From positions 1-64,000 of the forward strand of contig CAYLWO010000007.1 of assembly GCA_964387285.1 (NCBI GenBank): 64,000 bases of DNA, given 5' to 3'. Shown in pieces: positions 23,866 to 32,158 of the stretch. The translations under genes were made by a program, and so were the position numbers. Numbering within the stretch: the stretch's first letter is position 1; each line of letters opens with the position of its first letter. The notes under the pieces were generated by a model. It was not told where the DNA came from. It saw only the letters and a list, made by a program, of their open reading frames with translations, and ran no database searches. The stretch comes from Anaerohabitans sp964387285. Its GTDB lineage: Bacteria > Zhuqueibacterota > Zhuqueibacteria > Residuimicrobiales > Residuimicrobiaceae.

Positions 23866-24920
23866 AGAACCGCCTGTTTTAAAGCTGCCAAAAAACTGGC
23901 GTTTTCCTGGCGCAGCCCGACGCTGACGCGCAGATGATTTTTCAACAACGGATAGCTGCCCACATCGCGCACGAGAATGCCCTGTTTTTTTAATGAGGAG
24001 AAAATCCGAGGACCATCAGGACACTGAAACAGAATGAAATTGGCTGCAGACCGAAACGGGTTTATCGCTTCGATTTTCTGCATCTCGCTAAAGAACCATT
24101 CCCGTTCCAGTACGATACGGCCGACTTGGTGCAACATGACCTCTCTATGTTGCAGCAGGCGTTCAGCAATTAATTCTGTCAACAAATTAATATTATACGG
24201 CAAATTGGCCTTGCGCAATTGGAGGATATTCTGCTCGTTTGATATCAGATATCCCAAGCGCAATCCGGCCATACTAAAGGCTTTGGAAAATGTCCGGGAG
24301 ATTACCAATTGCGGCCACTCTGCCAACAACGGCACAGCGGTCCGGTTGGAAAACTCTCCATAGGCCTCATCCAACAACACCAAACCCGGCGCTGCTGCAC
24401 AAATCTCTGCAACCGCTGACAGCGCCAACTCTGCTCCCGTAGGGTTATTCGGCGAACAGAGCAGGATCAGTTTGGGTTGTTTTTCTCTGATGGCCGCCAG
24501 AGTTTCCTGCAATGGAAAAGGTTGACCTGGCGGCGCCAAAATTTCCAAATTTTCACCGCTAAAAATGGTCGTAAAAAGTTCGAACAGTCCAAAAGTGGGC
24601 GGAAAGTATAATACCCCATCCCCCTTTTCGATGGTAGCGGAAATAATGGTCTGCAAGAGTTGATTGGAGCCGTTGCCTAGCAACAGCTGATCCGGCGTCA
24701 CCTTGTGCCATTCAGCCAGTCTCTGCTTCAGATCAAGCGGTTCGTTCCTGGGATAGCGATTCCACGATAACGATAGAACTTGCTGCAAAACCTGTTCCTT
24801 GAAATCATGGGGCAAATCATATGGACTTTCATTCTGATTTAATTTTGCTTTCATGACTTCTTGCGGTGGCGGTTTATAACCATCCAGAGCCACGATTCTC
24901 TTCTTAAAGTATTTATCCAT
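23862..24920 (-). CDS. hisC: Histidinol-phosphate aminotransferase
   Basis: PLP-dependent fold-type I aminotransferase. KLNQNESPYDLP is the N-terminal substrate motif, CSPNNPTGA the NPTG loop, VLLDEAYGEF the cofactor Asp-Tyr pair, and SRTFSKAFSMAGLRLGY contains the PLP lysine. FRSAANFILF and VRDVGSYPLLKNHLRVSVG complete the family pattern. 352 residues. It overlaps hisD by 8 bases. Confidence 0.94.
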   Translation of the reverse strand: MDKYFKKRIVALDGYKPPPQEVMKAKLNQNESPYDLPHDFKEQVLQQVLSLSWNRYPRNEPLDLKQRLAEWHKVTPDQLLLGNGSNQLLQTIISATIEKGDGVLYFPPTFGLFELFTTIFSGENLEILAPPGQPFPLQETLAAIREKQPKLILLCSPNNPTGAELALSAVAEICAAAPGLVLLDEAYGEFSNRTAVPLLAEWPQLVISRTFSKAFSMAGLRLGYLISNEQNILQLRKANLPYNINLLTELIAERLLQHREVMLHQVGRIVLEREWFFSEMQKIEAINPFRSAANFILFQCPDGPRIFSSLKKQGILVRDVGSYPLLKNHLRVSVGLRQENASFLAALKQAVL

Positions 24921-26208
24921 TTTTTTCAGTCCGTTTAATTACGGCCTGGGCATGAGCGTCCAGACCTTCTGCATTGGCAAATTGCACAATTTTGTCGCCG
25001 TGTTTTGTCAAGGCCTCTTTTGAATATGAAATAACGCTGCTGATTTTAAAAAAATCCTCAGCGCGCAGGGGCGAAAAAAAACGGGCAGAACCGTTAGTAG
25101 GTAAAATATGATTGGGTCCGGCCCAATAATCACCCACTGTTTCCGGTGAATAAGAGCCTAAAAAGACGGCGCCGGCATTGCGTATCTGTCCCATGATCTG
25201 CCATGCATCCTGAACATGCAAGCCTAAATGTTCCGGGGCTAGCCGGTTAGCGTATTCAATGACATCATTAAAATGGTTTGTCAGCAGTATACCGCCATAG
25301 TTCTGCAGCGACTGCATCAGTATCTCTTTTCGTTTCAGGTGTTTTATCTGTTCGGCAACAGCCTTTTGCACATTCTGTGCAAGTTTTTCCGACGTTGTCA
25401 GCAACAGTGATGAAGCCAGGGGATCATGCTCCGCTTGCGCCAATAAATCAGCCGCAACATAATCCGCTTCTGCGGAATCATCCGCTATAATCAACACCTC
25501 ACTGGGACCGGCTATCATATCCATGCCGCATTGACCAAATACCAGTTTTTTAGCCGTTGCCACATAGATATTGCCCGGACCGATAATTTTATCAACCCGG
25601 GGAATAGTCTGGGTGCCATAGGCCAATGCAGCAATCGCCTGACTGCCGCCGACTCGGAAAACACGAGTGACGCCCAATTCATACGCCGTGGCCAAAATGA
25701 CCTGATTAACTTCTCCTTCCGGATTACAGGGCGTGACTACATAGATTTCCTCAACGCCCGCAGCCTGGGCCGGCGCAACGCCCATGATCAATGAAGATGG
25801 ATAGGCTGCTCTGCCGCCCGGCACATAAACACCAATACGCTGCAAGGGAATGGCTCTTTGTCCCAGTATAACGCCATCCGGTTGCCAATCAAACCAGGAC
25901 TTGGGCAAACTATGACGATGAAAATCGGTTATGTTCTGGCGAGATTGCTGGATAGTTTTAAGCAACTCCTTGCCCAGCTTTTTATGCGCCTGGATCATTT
26001 CTTCCTGGGTAACCGCTATGTCTGTCGGCAACAGTTTGGCGCGATCAAAGGATTCCGTAAACTTTATCAAAGCTTCATCCCCTTTGTCACGCACCTCTTT
26101 AATGATTTGTATAACAGCTCGTTCAACCTCTTCAGCCATCCATGTCCTGCGCGATTCATATTTGACCAAAAAATGGTCAATTTCCCTGCTACGATAGATT
26201 GCGATCAT
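24913..26208 (-). CDS. hisD: Histidinol dehydrogenase
   Basis: NAD- and zinc-dependent enzyme of the last two oxidation steps to histidine. GVYVPGGRAAYPSSLIMG, IIGPGNIYVATAKK, AGPSEVLIIADD and the zinc/catalytic region LAPEHLGLHV followed by GPNHILPTNGSARFFSPL are all present. 431 residues, full length. GGAG precedes the ATG. It begins 31 bases after hisG. Confidence 0.97.
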   Translation of the reverse strand: MIAIYRSREIDHFLVKYESRRTWMAEEVERAVIQIIKEVRDKGDEALIKFTESFDRAKLLPTDIAVTQEEMIQAHKKLGKELLKTIQQSRQNITDFHRHSLPKSWFDWQPDGVILGQRAIPLQRIGVYVPGGRAAYPSSLIMGVAPAQAAGVEEIYVVTPCNPEGEVNQVILATAYELGVTRVFRVGGSQAIAALAYGTQTIPRVDKIIGPGNIYVATAKKLVFGQCGMDMIAGPSEVLIIADDSAEADYVAADLLAQAEHDPLASSLLLTTSEKLAQNVQKAVAEQIKHLKRKEILMQSLQNYGGILLTNHFNDVIEYANRLAPEHLGLHVQDAWQIMGQIRNAGAVFLGSYSPETVGDYWAGPNHILPTNGSARFFSPLRAEDFFKISSVISYSKEALTKHGDKIVQFANAEGLDAHAQAVIKRTEKNG

Positions 26209-26239
26209 GAATATCTCCAGACCTGCTTAAAGTAATGCT

Positions 26240-27136
26240 TTAATAAATTACCTTATTTAAAGGATATTCAATGATATCCTCGGCACCAGCCCGCTTTAGT
26301 TTTGGCACAAGTTTGCGAACGCTTTGCTCTTCTACGATGGTTTCCACAGCCACCCAATCTGAACCGTGCAAAGGTGATATAGTCGGGCATTTCATAGCCG
26401 GCAGCTCCTGCATCACCATTTCCAGCTTTTCTTTATGTACATTCATTTTCAGACCAACCTTGCCTTCTGCACGAATGGCGCCCTGAAGCATCATATTAAA
26501 ATTCTCGATCTTTTCCCTTTTTTCAGGATTTTGCCAGCTGATCTTGTTGGCAATAAGAATGGTTCTGGATTCCAATAAAGTCTCCACGATACGCAGATTG
26601 TTGGCGCGCAGCGAACTGCCGGTCTCTGTCACTTCGACAATAGCGTCCACCAAAGTCGGGGCTTTGACTTCCGTCGCGCCCCAGGAAAATTCGACCTCGG
26701 CCTGCACATGATGGTCTTTGAGATAATCGCGCGTCATATTTACCAATTCCGTGGCAATGCGCTTGCCCTGGAGATCTGCTATACTTTTTATCTGCGAATC
26801 ATTCGGAACGGCCAGAACCCATTTTACCGGCCGCATGGTAAGTTTAGCATAGGTCAATTCTGCGACCTCTATGACATCGGCGCGACACTCCATGATCCAG
26901 TCTTTGCCGGTCAAGCCGACGTCAAAAACGCCGTCCTCCACGTACTTGGCAATTTCCTGAGCACGGATCAATATGGCCTGAATTTCTTCGTCGTCGATGG
27001 AGGGAAAATAGGAGCGTTCACTCACGGAAAAATGAAATCCGGCCTTTGCCAAAAGCCGAAAGGTAGCGTCTTGCAGACTGCCCTTTGGCAGGCCGATCTT
27101 TAACACCTTTTCATCCAATCCATTCCAATCAATCAT
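26240..27136 (-). CDS. hisG: ATP phosphoribosyltransferase, long form
   Basis: First and committed enzyme of histidine synthesis. Catalytic domains: KIGLPKGSLQDATFRLL, DVGLTGKDWIME and the PRPP-binding EVTETGSSLRANNL. At 298 residues it is the long form, whose C-terminal ferredoxin-like domain (about 220-298) binds histidine for feedback inhibition; no hisZ is therefore needed. AAGGAG lies 6 bases before the ATG. A 13-residue extension precedes the usual KIGLPKG start. Expression is probably controlled by the attenuator immediately upstream. Confidence 0.96.
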   Translation of the reverse strand: MIDWNGLDEKVLKIGLPKGSLQDATFRLLAKAGFHFSVSERSYFPSIDDEEIQAILIRAQEIAKYVEDGVFDVGLTGKDWIMECRADVIEVAELTYAKLTMRPVKWVLAVPNDSQIKSIADLQGKRIATELVNMTRDYLKDHHVQAEVEFSWGATEVKAPTLVDAIVEVTETGSSLRANNLRIVETLLESRTILIANKISWQNPEKREKIENFNMMLQGAIRAEGKVGLKMNVHKEKLEMVMQELPAMKCPTISPLHGSDWVAVETIVEEQSVRKLVPKLKRAGAEDIIEYPLNKVIY

Positions 27137-27165
27137 ACAATCTCCTTGTCGTCAAACAACATAAT

Positions 27166-27195
27166 AAAAAAAGCCCGCTTGAGGTTCAGCGGGCT
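27166..27195 (-). terminator. Attenuator terminator of the his operon
   Basis: On the - strand AGCCCGCT (27188-27195) and AGCGGGCT (27172-27179) form a perfect 8-bp stem with an 8-base loop, followed by seven T residues, 30 bases before hisG. It lies between the His-rich leader peptide and hisG, so it must be bypassed for his expression. The arm and loop segment 27182-27189 can instead pair with 27220-27227 (8 bp with two wobbles), a plausible antiterminator. Confidence 0.85.
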
Positions 27196-27212
27196 GTCGA
27201 TTCCAGGAAAAA

Positions 27213-27268
27213 CACCATACCAAACCTAATCATTGTGACCAGTGATGCGCGTGATGGTGAATATGGTG
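27213..27268 (-). promoter_or_regulatory. Alternative leader pairings of the his attenuator
   Basis: In the leader RNA the His-codon segment CACCAUAUU (27260-27268) pairs over 9 bp (two G-U) with GGUAUGGUG (27213-27221). The latter overlaps the segment AGGUUUGG (27220-27227) that pairs with CUGAACCU (27182-27189) inside the terminator. The 1:2, 2:3 and 3:4 helices are thus mutually exclusive, the classic arrangement. A ribosome stalled on His codons would cover segment 1, free segment 2 and block the terminator. Confidence 0.7.
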
Positions 27269-27292
27269 ATATGTCGGAGTATTTGATTTCAT
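27230..27292 (-). CDS. hisL: His operon leader peptide, 20 residues
   Basis: ATG at 27292 opens a 20-codon frame encoding MKSNTPTYHHIHHHAHHWSQ, ending in TGA at 27230-27232. Seven of nine consecutive codons (9-17) are His (CAC/CAT). The frame sits 44 bases after the acetate-kinase-family gene and 34 bases before an intrinsic terminator that precedes hisG. Such a His run has no coding explanation other than sensing charged tRNA-His by ribosome stalling. The Shine-Dalgarno is weak (GAAG close to the ATG). Confidence 0.88.
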   Translation of the reverse strand: MKSNTPTYHHIHHHAHHWSQ

Positions 27293-27335
27293 GCTTCAAC
27301 TTACATAAAAAAAATGAGAATTGCAATAAAAATAA

Positions 27336-28532
27336 TCATCTTCGCTCTAATAATTCTCTGACCTCTCTGGCGACAATCAATTCCTCATTAGCAGGAATCA
27401 CCATGACAACCACGCGAGAGGAACCGGACGATATGATCGCCTCGCCCACAACATCGGCATTCGCTTGATGATCCAGAACCACTCCGAGACAGCTCAAACC
27501 ATCACACACTTTTTGCCGAATCAGCATGCCTCGTTCACCGATGCCGCCGGTAAACGCCAGTACATCCATTCCTTGCAAAGCGACGTAATAGGCGCCAATA
27601 TAATGTTGCACGCCATAGCAAAATGCTTCAATGGCCAGACGCGCGCGATCGTTGCCCTGCTCGGCGCTGTCGATGATCTGTTTCATATCGCCTGATGCTA
27701 CGCCGGAAATGCCGGCCAATCCGCTCTGCGCATTGAGCAACGTAGACACTTGCGCGGGTTCGAGTTTTTCCTGCTCTTGCAGGTAAAGAGGAATAAAGGG
27801 ATCCAGATCGCCGCATCGTTTGGCGTTGAGGATGCCGCTTTGCGGCGAAAAGCCCATGCTGGTGTCGATGGATCGGCCTTCTTTAATGGCGCAAATAGAA
27901 GAACTGCCGCCAAGATGACAGGAAATGATGCGTAAGGAATTCGCCGGCCGTGTTAAAATTTGCGGCGCTTTTTCGGAAATCCAGCGATGAGATGCGCCAT
28001 GAAAGCCATATTTGCGGATTTGATGCTTTTGCGCCATCTCATAAGGCAGACCATAGGTAAAAGCGTAATCCGGAATGTGGCGATGAAATGCGGGTTCAAA
28101 CAGACCTACACGCGGAACTTGCGGAATGAGTTTGGCAAAAACGCGGATTGCCGTGATGTACGGCGGATTGTGTGCCGGCGCTAAAAAGGTATAATCCTCC
28201 ATAGCTTGCAGTGCCGCGTCATCGAGAAGACGGCACTCGCGAATTCCCTTGCCGTGTACGGTTTTGAATCCGACTGCATCGATGTCGTTTAAGGACTGAA
28301 CAGGACGATGCTCTCCCTCTGTTAAAAAACGGATGGCTGCATCTACCGCAGATTCATAGGTAGGGAAACCGGCGGTTCCCTCCTGTTTTTTTCCGGCACA
28401 GCTCATGCTAAAAACGGAACGGTCTGAACCAATATTCTCAATTTTACCCTGGCTGAGAATGGCTTCGTCCGCCATATTGTAGAGTTTAAATTTAAAAGAT
28501 GTGCTGCCTACATTGGCGATTAAAATTTTCAT
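27336..28532 (-). CDS. Divergent acetate/butyrate-kinase-family protein
   Basis: An ASKHA-fold acyl kinase, 398 residues like AckA. Conserved: Asn7 region (IANVGSTSFKF), YGFHGASHRW (active-site His), DTSMGFSP, the Arg in KRCGDLDP, and NEELIVARE. Changed at positions that define acetate kinases: HRVVHGG becomes FKTVHGK (substrate-site Arg replaced by Lys), and FDTAFH becomes FEPAFH (catalytic Asp to Glu). No pta gene is adjacent; the gene begins 3 bases after a ROK sugar kinase at the end of a sugar-kinase chain. It may phosphorylate a different carboxylate, or be an altered acetate kinase. AckA-superfamily membership is firm; substrate is open. Confidence 0.78.
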   Translation of the reverse strand: MKILIANVGSTSFKFKLYNMADEAILSQGKIENIGSDRSVFSMSCAGKKQEGTAGFPTYESAVDAAIRFLTEGEHRPVQSLNDIDAVGFKTVHGKGIRECRLLDDAALQAMEDYTFLAPAHNPPYITAIRVFAKLIPQVPRVGLFEPAFHRHIPDYAFTYGLPYEMAQKHQIRKYGFHGASHRWISEKAPQILTRPANSLRIISCHLGGSSSICAIKEGRSIDTSMGFSPQSGILNAKRCGDLDPFIPLYLQEQEKLEPAQVSTLLNAQSGLAGISGVASGDMKQIIDSAEQGNDRARLAIEAFCYGVQHYIGAYYVALQGMDVLAFTGGIGERGMLIRQKVCDGLSCLGVVLDHQANADVVGEAIISSGSSRVVVMVIPANEELIVAREVRELLERR

Positions 28533-28535
28533 CGC

Positions 28536-29510
28536 TTACGCCTTATATTTTTTTTGCGCTGCCACGGCATCAATAGCCAGACTGATGGCGCCGACAACGC
28601 CGGCGTCATTGCCCAGTTTCGCGCGCACCAATTTTAAATTACGCAACGGAGCTTTCATGGCGCGTTTGACCAATGCGTTCCAGATGCGGGCCAAGAACTC
28701 ATCCCCGGCATCAGCTACGCCGCCGCCGATTACAATTATTTCCGGATTAAAGATATTGGTGAAACTGGCCAGGGCGGCGCCCAGATACTCGCATGTTTCA
28801 TCGATCACCTGGATGGCTGCTGGTTCGCCTTTTTGCGCCTGAGAGAAAATCAATTCGGTATTGACGATAGTCGGAACCGCCGACGAAGATTTGTTCAGTT
28901 TACCGACATAATTGCGCACCATGGCCGGCGCTGAAGCATAAGCTTCGATGCAGCCGATGCCGCCGCAACCACAGGGCAATCCGTTGAAATCAATGGAACT
29001 GTGGCCCAGTTCGGCGCCGGCATAATGCGAACCACGAAATATCTGGTCATCGATTACGATGCCGCCGCCGATGCCGGTGCCCAGCGTAATGGCGATGACG
29101 TACTTGTGCCCGATGGCCGCGCCCTGACGCACTTCGGCTAACGCTGCGACATTGGCGTCATTGTCGGCCCAGATCGGGAAGGCGTATCGTTTGGACACCT
29201 CTTTCCGGATTTCCGCATCGCCCCAATCCGGCAAATTGGGAGTATTGCCCAACAATCGACAATGGTCAAAATCAATGGCGCCGGGGCTGCCCATGCCAAT
29301 GGCTTCGATCTTTAAACTCCGTTTCTTCGCTTCTTCCGCCAATTCGTCGATGGCGGCAAAAATATTTGCAAAAATGTCTTCCTTTTTGTGCGCACCCTGG
29401 CTTGGTCTCTTTGCTTTAACCAAAATAGCGCCGTTTTCGGACGCCAGTGCATATTTTAGAAACGTACCGCCTAAATCCAAACCGATATAGGCTTTTCCTG
29501 TTTGCTCCAT
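28536..29510 (-). CDS. ROK-family glucokinase-like sugar kinase
   Basis: Predicted ATP-dependent kinase of glucose or a related hexose. GLDLGGTFLKYAL is the phosphate-binding loop. WADNDANVAALAE carries the catalytic Asp, and GTGIGGGIVIDDQIFRG with GAELGHSSIDFNG precedes the ROK zinc motif CGCGGIGCIEAY. The ATG at 29510 has AGGAG 5 bases upstream and gives 324 residues; an upstream start adds 25 residues outside the family. No DNA-binding domain is present, so it is an enzyme rather than a NagC-type repressor. It is followed closely by the acetate-kinase-family gene. Confidence 0.88.
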   Translation of the reverse strand: MEQTGKAYIGLDLGGTFLKYALASENGAILVKAKRPSQGAHKKEDIFANIFAAIDELAEEAKKRSLKIEAIGMGSPGAIDFDHCRLLGNTPNLPDWGDAEIRKEVSKRYAFPIWADNDANVAALAEVRQGAAIGHKYVIAITLGTGIGGGIVIDDQIFRGSHYAGAELGHSSIDFNGLPCGCGGIGCIEAYASAPAMVRNYVGKLNKSSSAVPTIVNTELIFSQAQKGEPAAIQVIDETCEYLGAALASFTNIFNPEIIVIGGGVADAGDEFLARIWNALVKRAMKAPLRNLKLVRAKLGNDAGVVGAISLAIDAVAAQKKYKA

Positions 29511-29581
29511 AACAGCTCCTAGAACCCGGTTCATATCGGAAAAGTGACTTGAGTCGAAGTTAGAAAAAATCAGATTAAAAA

Positions 29582-30334
29582 TCAACTAGAAAAGGCAGGC
29601 TGAGACAATTGTCGGCAAACTTTTTCATAGGATTGCAGATTGCCGATATCATAATACGTCTGCGTCATCAAGTAGGCATATATCGGATGTTGCTTATACA
29701 GCCAGGCGATAAAATGACCCGGCGCGTCCGGATTGCCGCCTGCTTGCAGATATCCGGGAATAAGCGACAGGGTATCACGCTTGAGCATATACAAAGCCGG
29801 ACAGCCTAAATCGGATTGTGGCTTTTGCGGTTTTTCTTCAAAGCCGATCACCTGCTGATGAGCGTTCATTTGCATGACGCCGGTTCGTTGCAATTTTTCC
29901 ATAGAGGTGATGCGATGGCATAAAATGACATCGCTGTTTTTCTGCTTAAACAACTCGTGCATTTCCCGAAAATCAAATTGGTAAATATTATCCCCTGCAG
30001 AGACAAGCAAATCGTCCCTGATATTCTCCTGATTAATGGCAAACACCATATCGGCGATGGCGCCGAGTCTGGTTTCGTTGCTGTCCGTGCCGTCGTTAAC
30101 GACTTGAATGCGTAACGAGGATCGACTGATCTTTTCCGCCCATGATTCAAAATGAGGAGCAAATCGGGCATTGGTCACGACATAAATCTGATTCAGGTCC
30201 GCAATAGGGCGCAGACGATCCAAGAGATAATCCAAAATGGTCTGCGTTCCAACCTGAAGGAGTGGCTTGGGAAAATCTTTGGTCAGGGGGTACAATCTGG
30301 TAGCATAGCCGGCGGCTAACACAAGCGCTTTCAT
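29582..30334 (-). CDS. Sugar-1-phosphate nucleotidyltransferase
   Basis: Joins a sugar 1-phosphate to an NTP. MKALVLAAGYATRLYPLT with PKPLL is the nucleotide-binding signature, SAGDNIYQFD the metal-binding loop, and GFEEKPQKP the sugar-binding loop. 250 residues with no C-terminal acyltransferase or beta-helix. The ATG at 30334 overlaps the upstream kinase stop (ATGA), linking it to the galacturonokinase-like enzyme: together they could convert a free sugar into an NDP-sugar (inference). Base and sugar specificity are not readable. Confidence 0.85.
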   Translation of the reverse strand: MKALVLAAGYATRLYPLTKDFPKPLLQVGTQTILDYLLDRLRPIADLNQIYVVTNARFAPHFESWAEKISRSSLRIQVVNDGTDSNETRLGAIADMVFAINQENIRDDLLVSAGDNIYQFDFREMHELFKQKNSDVILCHRITSMEKLQRTGVMQMNAHQQVIGFEEKPQKPQSDLGCPALYMLKRDTLSLIPGYLQAGGNPDAPGHFIAWLYKQHPIYAYLMTQTYYDIGNLQSYEKVCRQLSQPAFSS

Positions 30335-31551
30335 AAGATACGGGCTCCATGATCCGTTGTGCAAACATGAATTTCATAGTTCTGGGCGATGTCCGGATGG
30401 CGTTTGGGATACTCGGAATGGAGGGTCGCGCAAATCTCATCGGCAAAAGCCGGATCAATAAAGGCCACGCAACAACCGCGAAATCCTGCGCCGCTGAAAC
30501 GACCGCCATAAACGCCCGGCATCTTTTGCAGCAATTCATAAATGGTAATCAAATGAGGGCTGCCGCATTCATAGTTATGAATGGAACTGGCGCCTGATTC
30601 GTTCACAAGCCGGCCAAAGGTCGCCAGGTCTCCCTGTTCCCAGGCTTGCACGCCCTGTTGCACCCTTTCCATCTCGCCGAAAAAATGACGGCTGCGTTTG
30701 CGGGATACGTCGTTCAGTTGCTTTTCAAATTGCTGAAACTCGGCCGGTGCAATATGACGCAAGCGCAAATGCTCGGCAGGTTCTTCATTACGCGCCAGAC
30801 GATAAAGCTCGAGCGCTGCCAGGTGACATTCGGCAACGCGTGAATTATACCCTGTTTTGCCGATAAATTTGCTGACGCCGGAATAGATGACCAGAATTTT
30901 AAACTCCGGCATGCGGCTTCCCGGAGCAATTAATTGATAGTGGCTGTCCCGACAATCCATGCAGAATAGTTTGTTTTCCTCTGACAACAGAATGGTCGAT
31001 TGGTCTAAAATTCCGTTATTCAGACCGATGTATTCGTTTTCAATCAGACGATCCCGCTCGATGTTTTCTACCGGCGTAAGCGATAAACCATTAACCTCTT
31101 CCAAAGCTAACAGATACGCAACGCCGACAGCGGCAGAACTGCTCAACCCGCCAACCGGCAGGTTGCCTTCTATGGCCCCAACGATGCCGCGATACAAGAT
31201 TTTGTCTTTCTGCAAAGCACGGGCAGCGCCACGCGGGTAATTGCCCCAATCCTGATCCATTTTGTCCGGAATGTGATTGAGCGAAAAGGCAACCTTGCCT
31301 GGAAAATTCTGACTCACCAATTCCACCTCTGGTTTTGCATGAGCGGCATAAACCAGCAAAACACTGCGGTCCACAGTCATCCCGGTCACCAACCCCAATT
31401 GATGATCAACGTGAGCGCCTAAGGGACATACCCGATAGGGGCTTTTGACCACTTTGATTTCGTCGGGAGAGATGTGTGGAAAAGAATGTGTTAATGTCGA
31501 AATTAATCCGGCAATGCGTTGTTGTTCATGTCCGTTATGCACCAGTTCCAC
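30331..31551 (-). CDS. Galactokinase/galacturonokinase-type GHMP kinase
   Basis: GHMP-family sugar 1-kinase. Instead of the galactokinase signature GRVNLIGEHTDY it has RVCPLGAHVDHQLG, which I recall as the signature of plant galacturonokinase, as are DRLIENEYIGLNNGILDQS and PGVYGGRFSGAGFRGCCVAF. The ATP loop is LPVGGLSSSAAVG. Product: a sugar 1-phosphate, probably galacturonate-1-P. 406 residues. The GTG at 31551 lies within the end of def; a GTG at 31542 is an alternative. The stop overlaps the nucleotidyltransferase start. Family assignment is firm; galacturonate over galactose is inference from remembered motifs. Confidence 0.78.
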   Translation of the reverse strand: MELVHNGHEQQRIAGLISTLTHSFPHISPDEIKVVKSPYRVCPLGAHVDHQLGLVTGMTVDRSVLLVYAAHAKPEVELVSQNFPGKVAFSLNHIPDKMDQDWGNYPRGAARALQKDKILYRGIVGAIEGNLPVGGLSSSAAVGVAYLLALEEVNGLSLTPVENIERDRLIENEYIGLNNGILDQSTILLSEENKLFCMDCRDSHYQLIAPGSRMPEFKILVIYSGVSKFIGKTGYNSRVAECHLAALELYRLARNEEPAEHLRLRHIAPAEFQQFEKQLNDVSRKRSRHFFGEMERVQQGVQAWEQGDLATFGRLVNESGASSIHNYECGSPHLITIYELLQKMPGVYGGRFSGAGFRGCCVAFIDPAFADEICATLHSEYPKRHPDIAQNYEIHVCTTDHGARIL

Positions 31552-32158
31552 CTGTTTTTGCTTCGGGTTGAAAGACGATTTTTTTTCGATCCTTATGATA
31601 TAATGCGGTATATCTTTCCTGAACCTCGCGCAGCGAGATTGGAACTTTGACTATCTCTTCCTTGTCCCCCTGCTGAGCTTTTTTGGTCAGCCAAACCAGC
31701 GAATCGTGCTTTGCTCTATCGATATATAAAATACCATTCAGATGATCGATTTCATGCTGCAGGACGCGTGCAAAATAGTCTTTGGCTTTGATATGCACGA
31801 TTTGTCCGTCTGTGTCCTGTGCTTTAACCTCAATTTTATAATGCCGTTCAACTTGAGCTTGCAGATGTGGTAAACTCAAACAGCCCTCTGCTTCAGTGGT
31901 CTTTTTTTCACTGACAGCGGTAATTTCCGGATTGATGAGAACATGGATGGTGTTCTTTTCAATATCGCGCGCAACGAGGATTTTTTTCGCCGCATTGACC
32001 TGGTTCGCGGCCAGACCTACCCCGTCTTCCGCGAACATGGTTTGAATAAGATCGGCGATGAATTCAGGTGTTGCGTCACCCGGCTTGCACAGCTCTGCTT
32101 TTTGCCGTAAGGTAGGGTGTCCATATTTAATGACTCGTAAAAGCGCCATCGTCCTCAT
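31535..32158 (-). CDS. def: Peptide deformylase
   Basis: Removes the formyl group from nascent N-termini. The three metal motifs are complete: GVGLAANQ (Asn where most enzymes have Pro or Thr), EGCLSLP with Cys93, and HEIDHL with His135, Glu136 and His139. A C-terminal extension of about 50 residues follows the catalytic core. The ATG at 32158 overlaps the phosphatase stop (ATGA); a second ATG at 32149 preceded by GAGG is equally plausible. The stop lies inside the next kinase gene. Confidence 0.93.
   Translation of the reverse strand: MRTMALLRVIKYGHPTLRQKAELCKPGDATPEFIADLIQTMFAEDGVGLAANQVNAAKKILVARDIEKNTIHVLINPEITAVSEKKTTEAEGCLSLPHLQAQVERHYKIEVKAQDTDGQIVHIKAKDYFARVLQHEIDHLNGILYIDRAKHDSLVWLTKKAQQGDKEEIVKVPISLREVQERYTALYHKDRKKIVFQPEAKTGGTGA

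Noticed and set aside
27136..27335. T-box riboswitch as control of the his operon
   Set aside because: No T-box or specifier-loop motif is seen; the His-codon leader and terminator point to ribosome-stalling attenuation.
27085..27468. 127-codon + strand open frame across the his leader
   Set aside because: Antisense to hisG start, attenuator and acetate-kinase end; the - strand leader explains this DNA much better.
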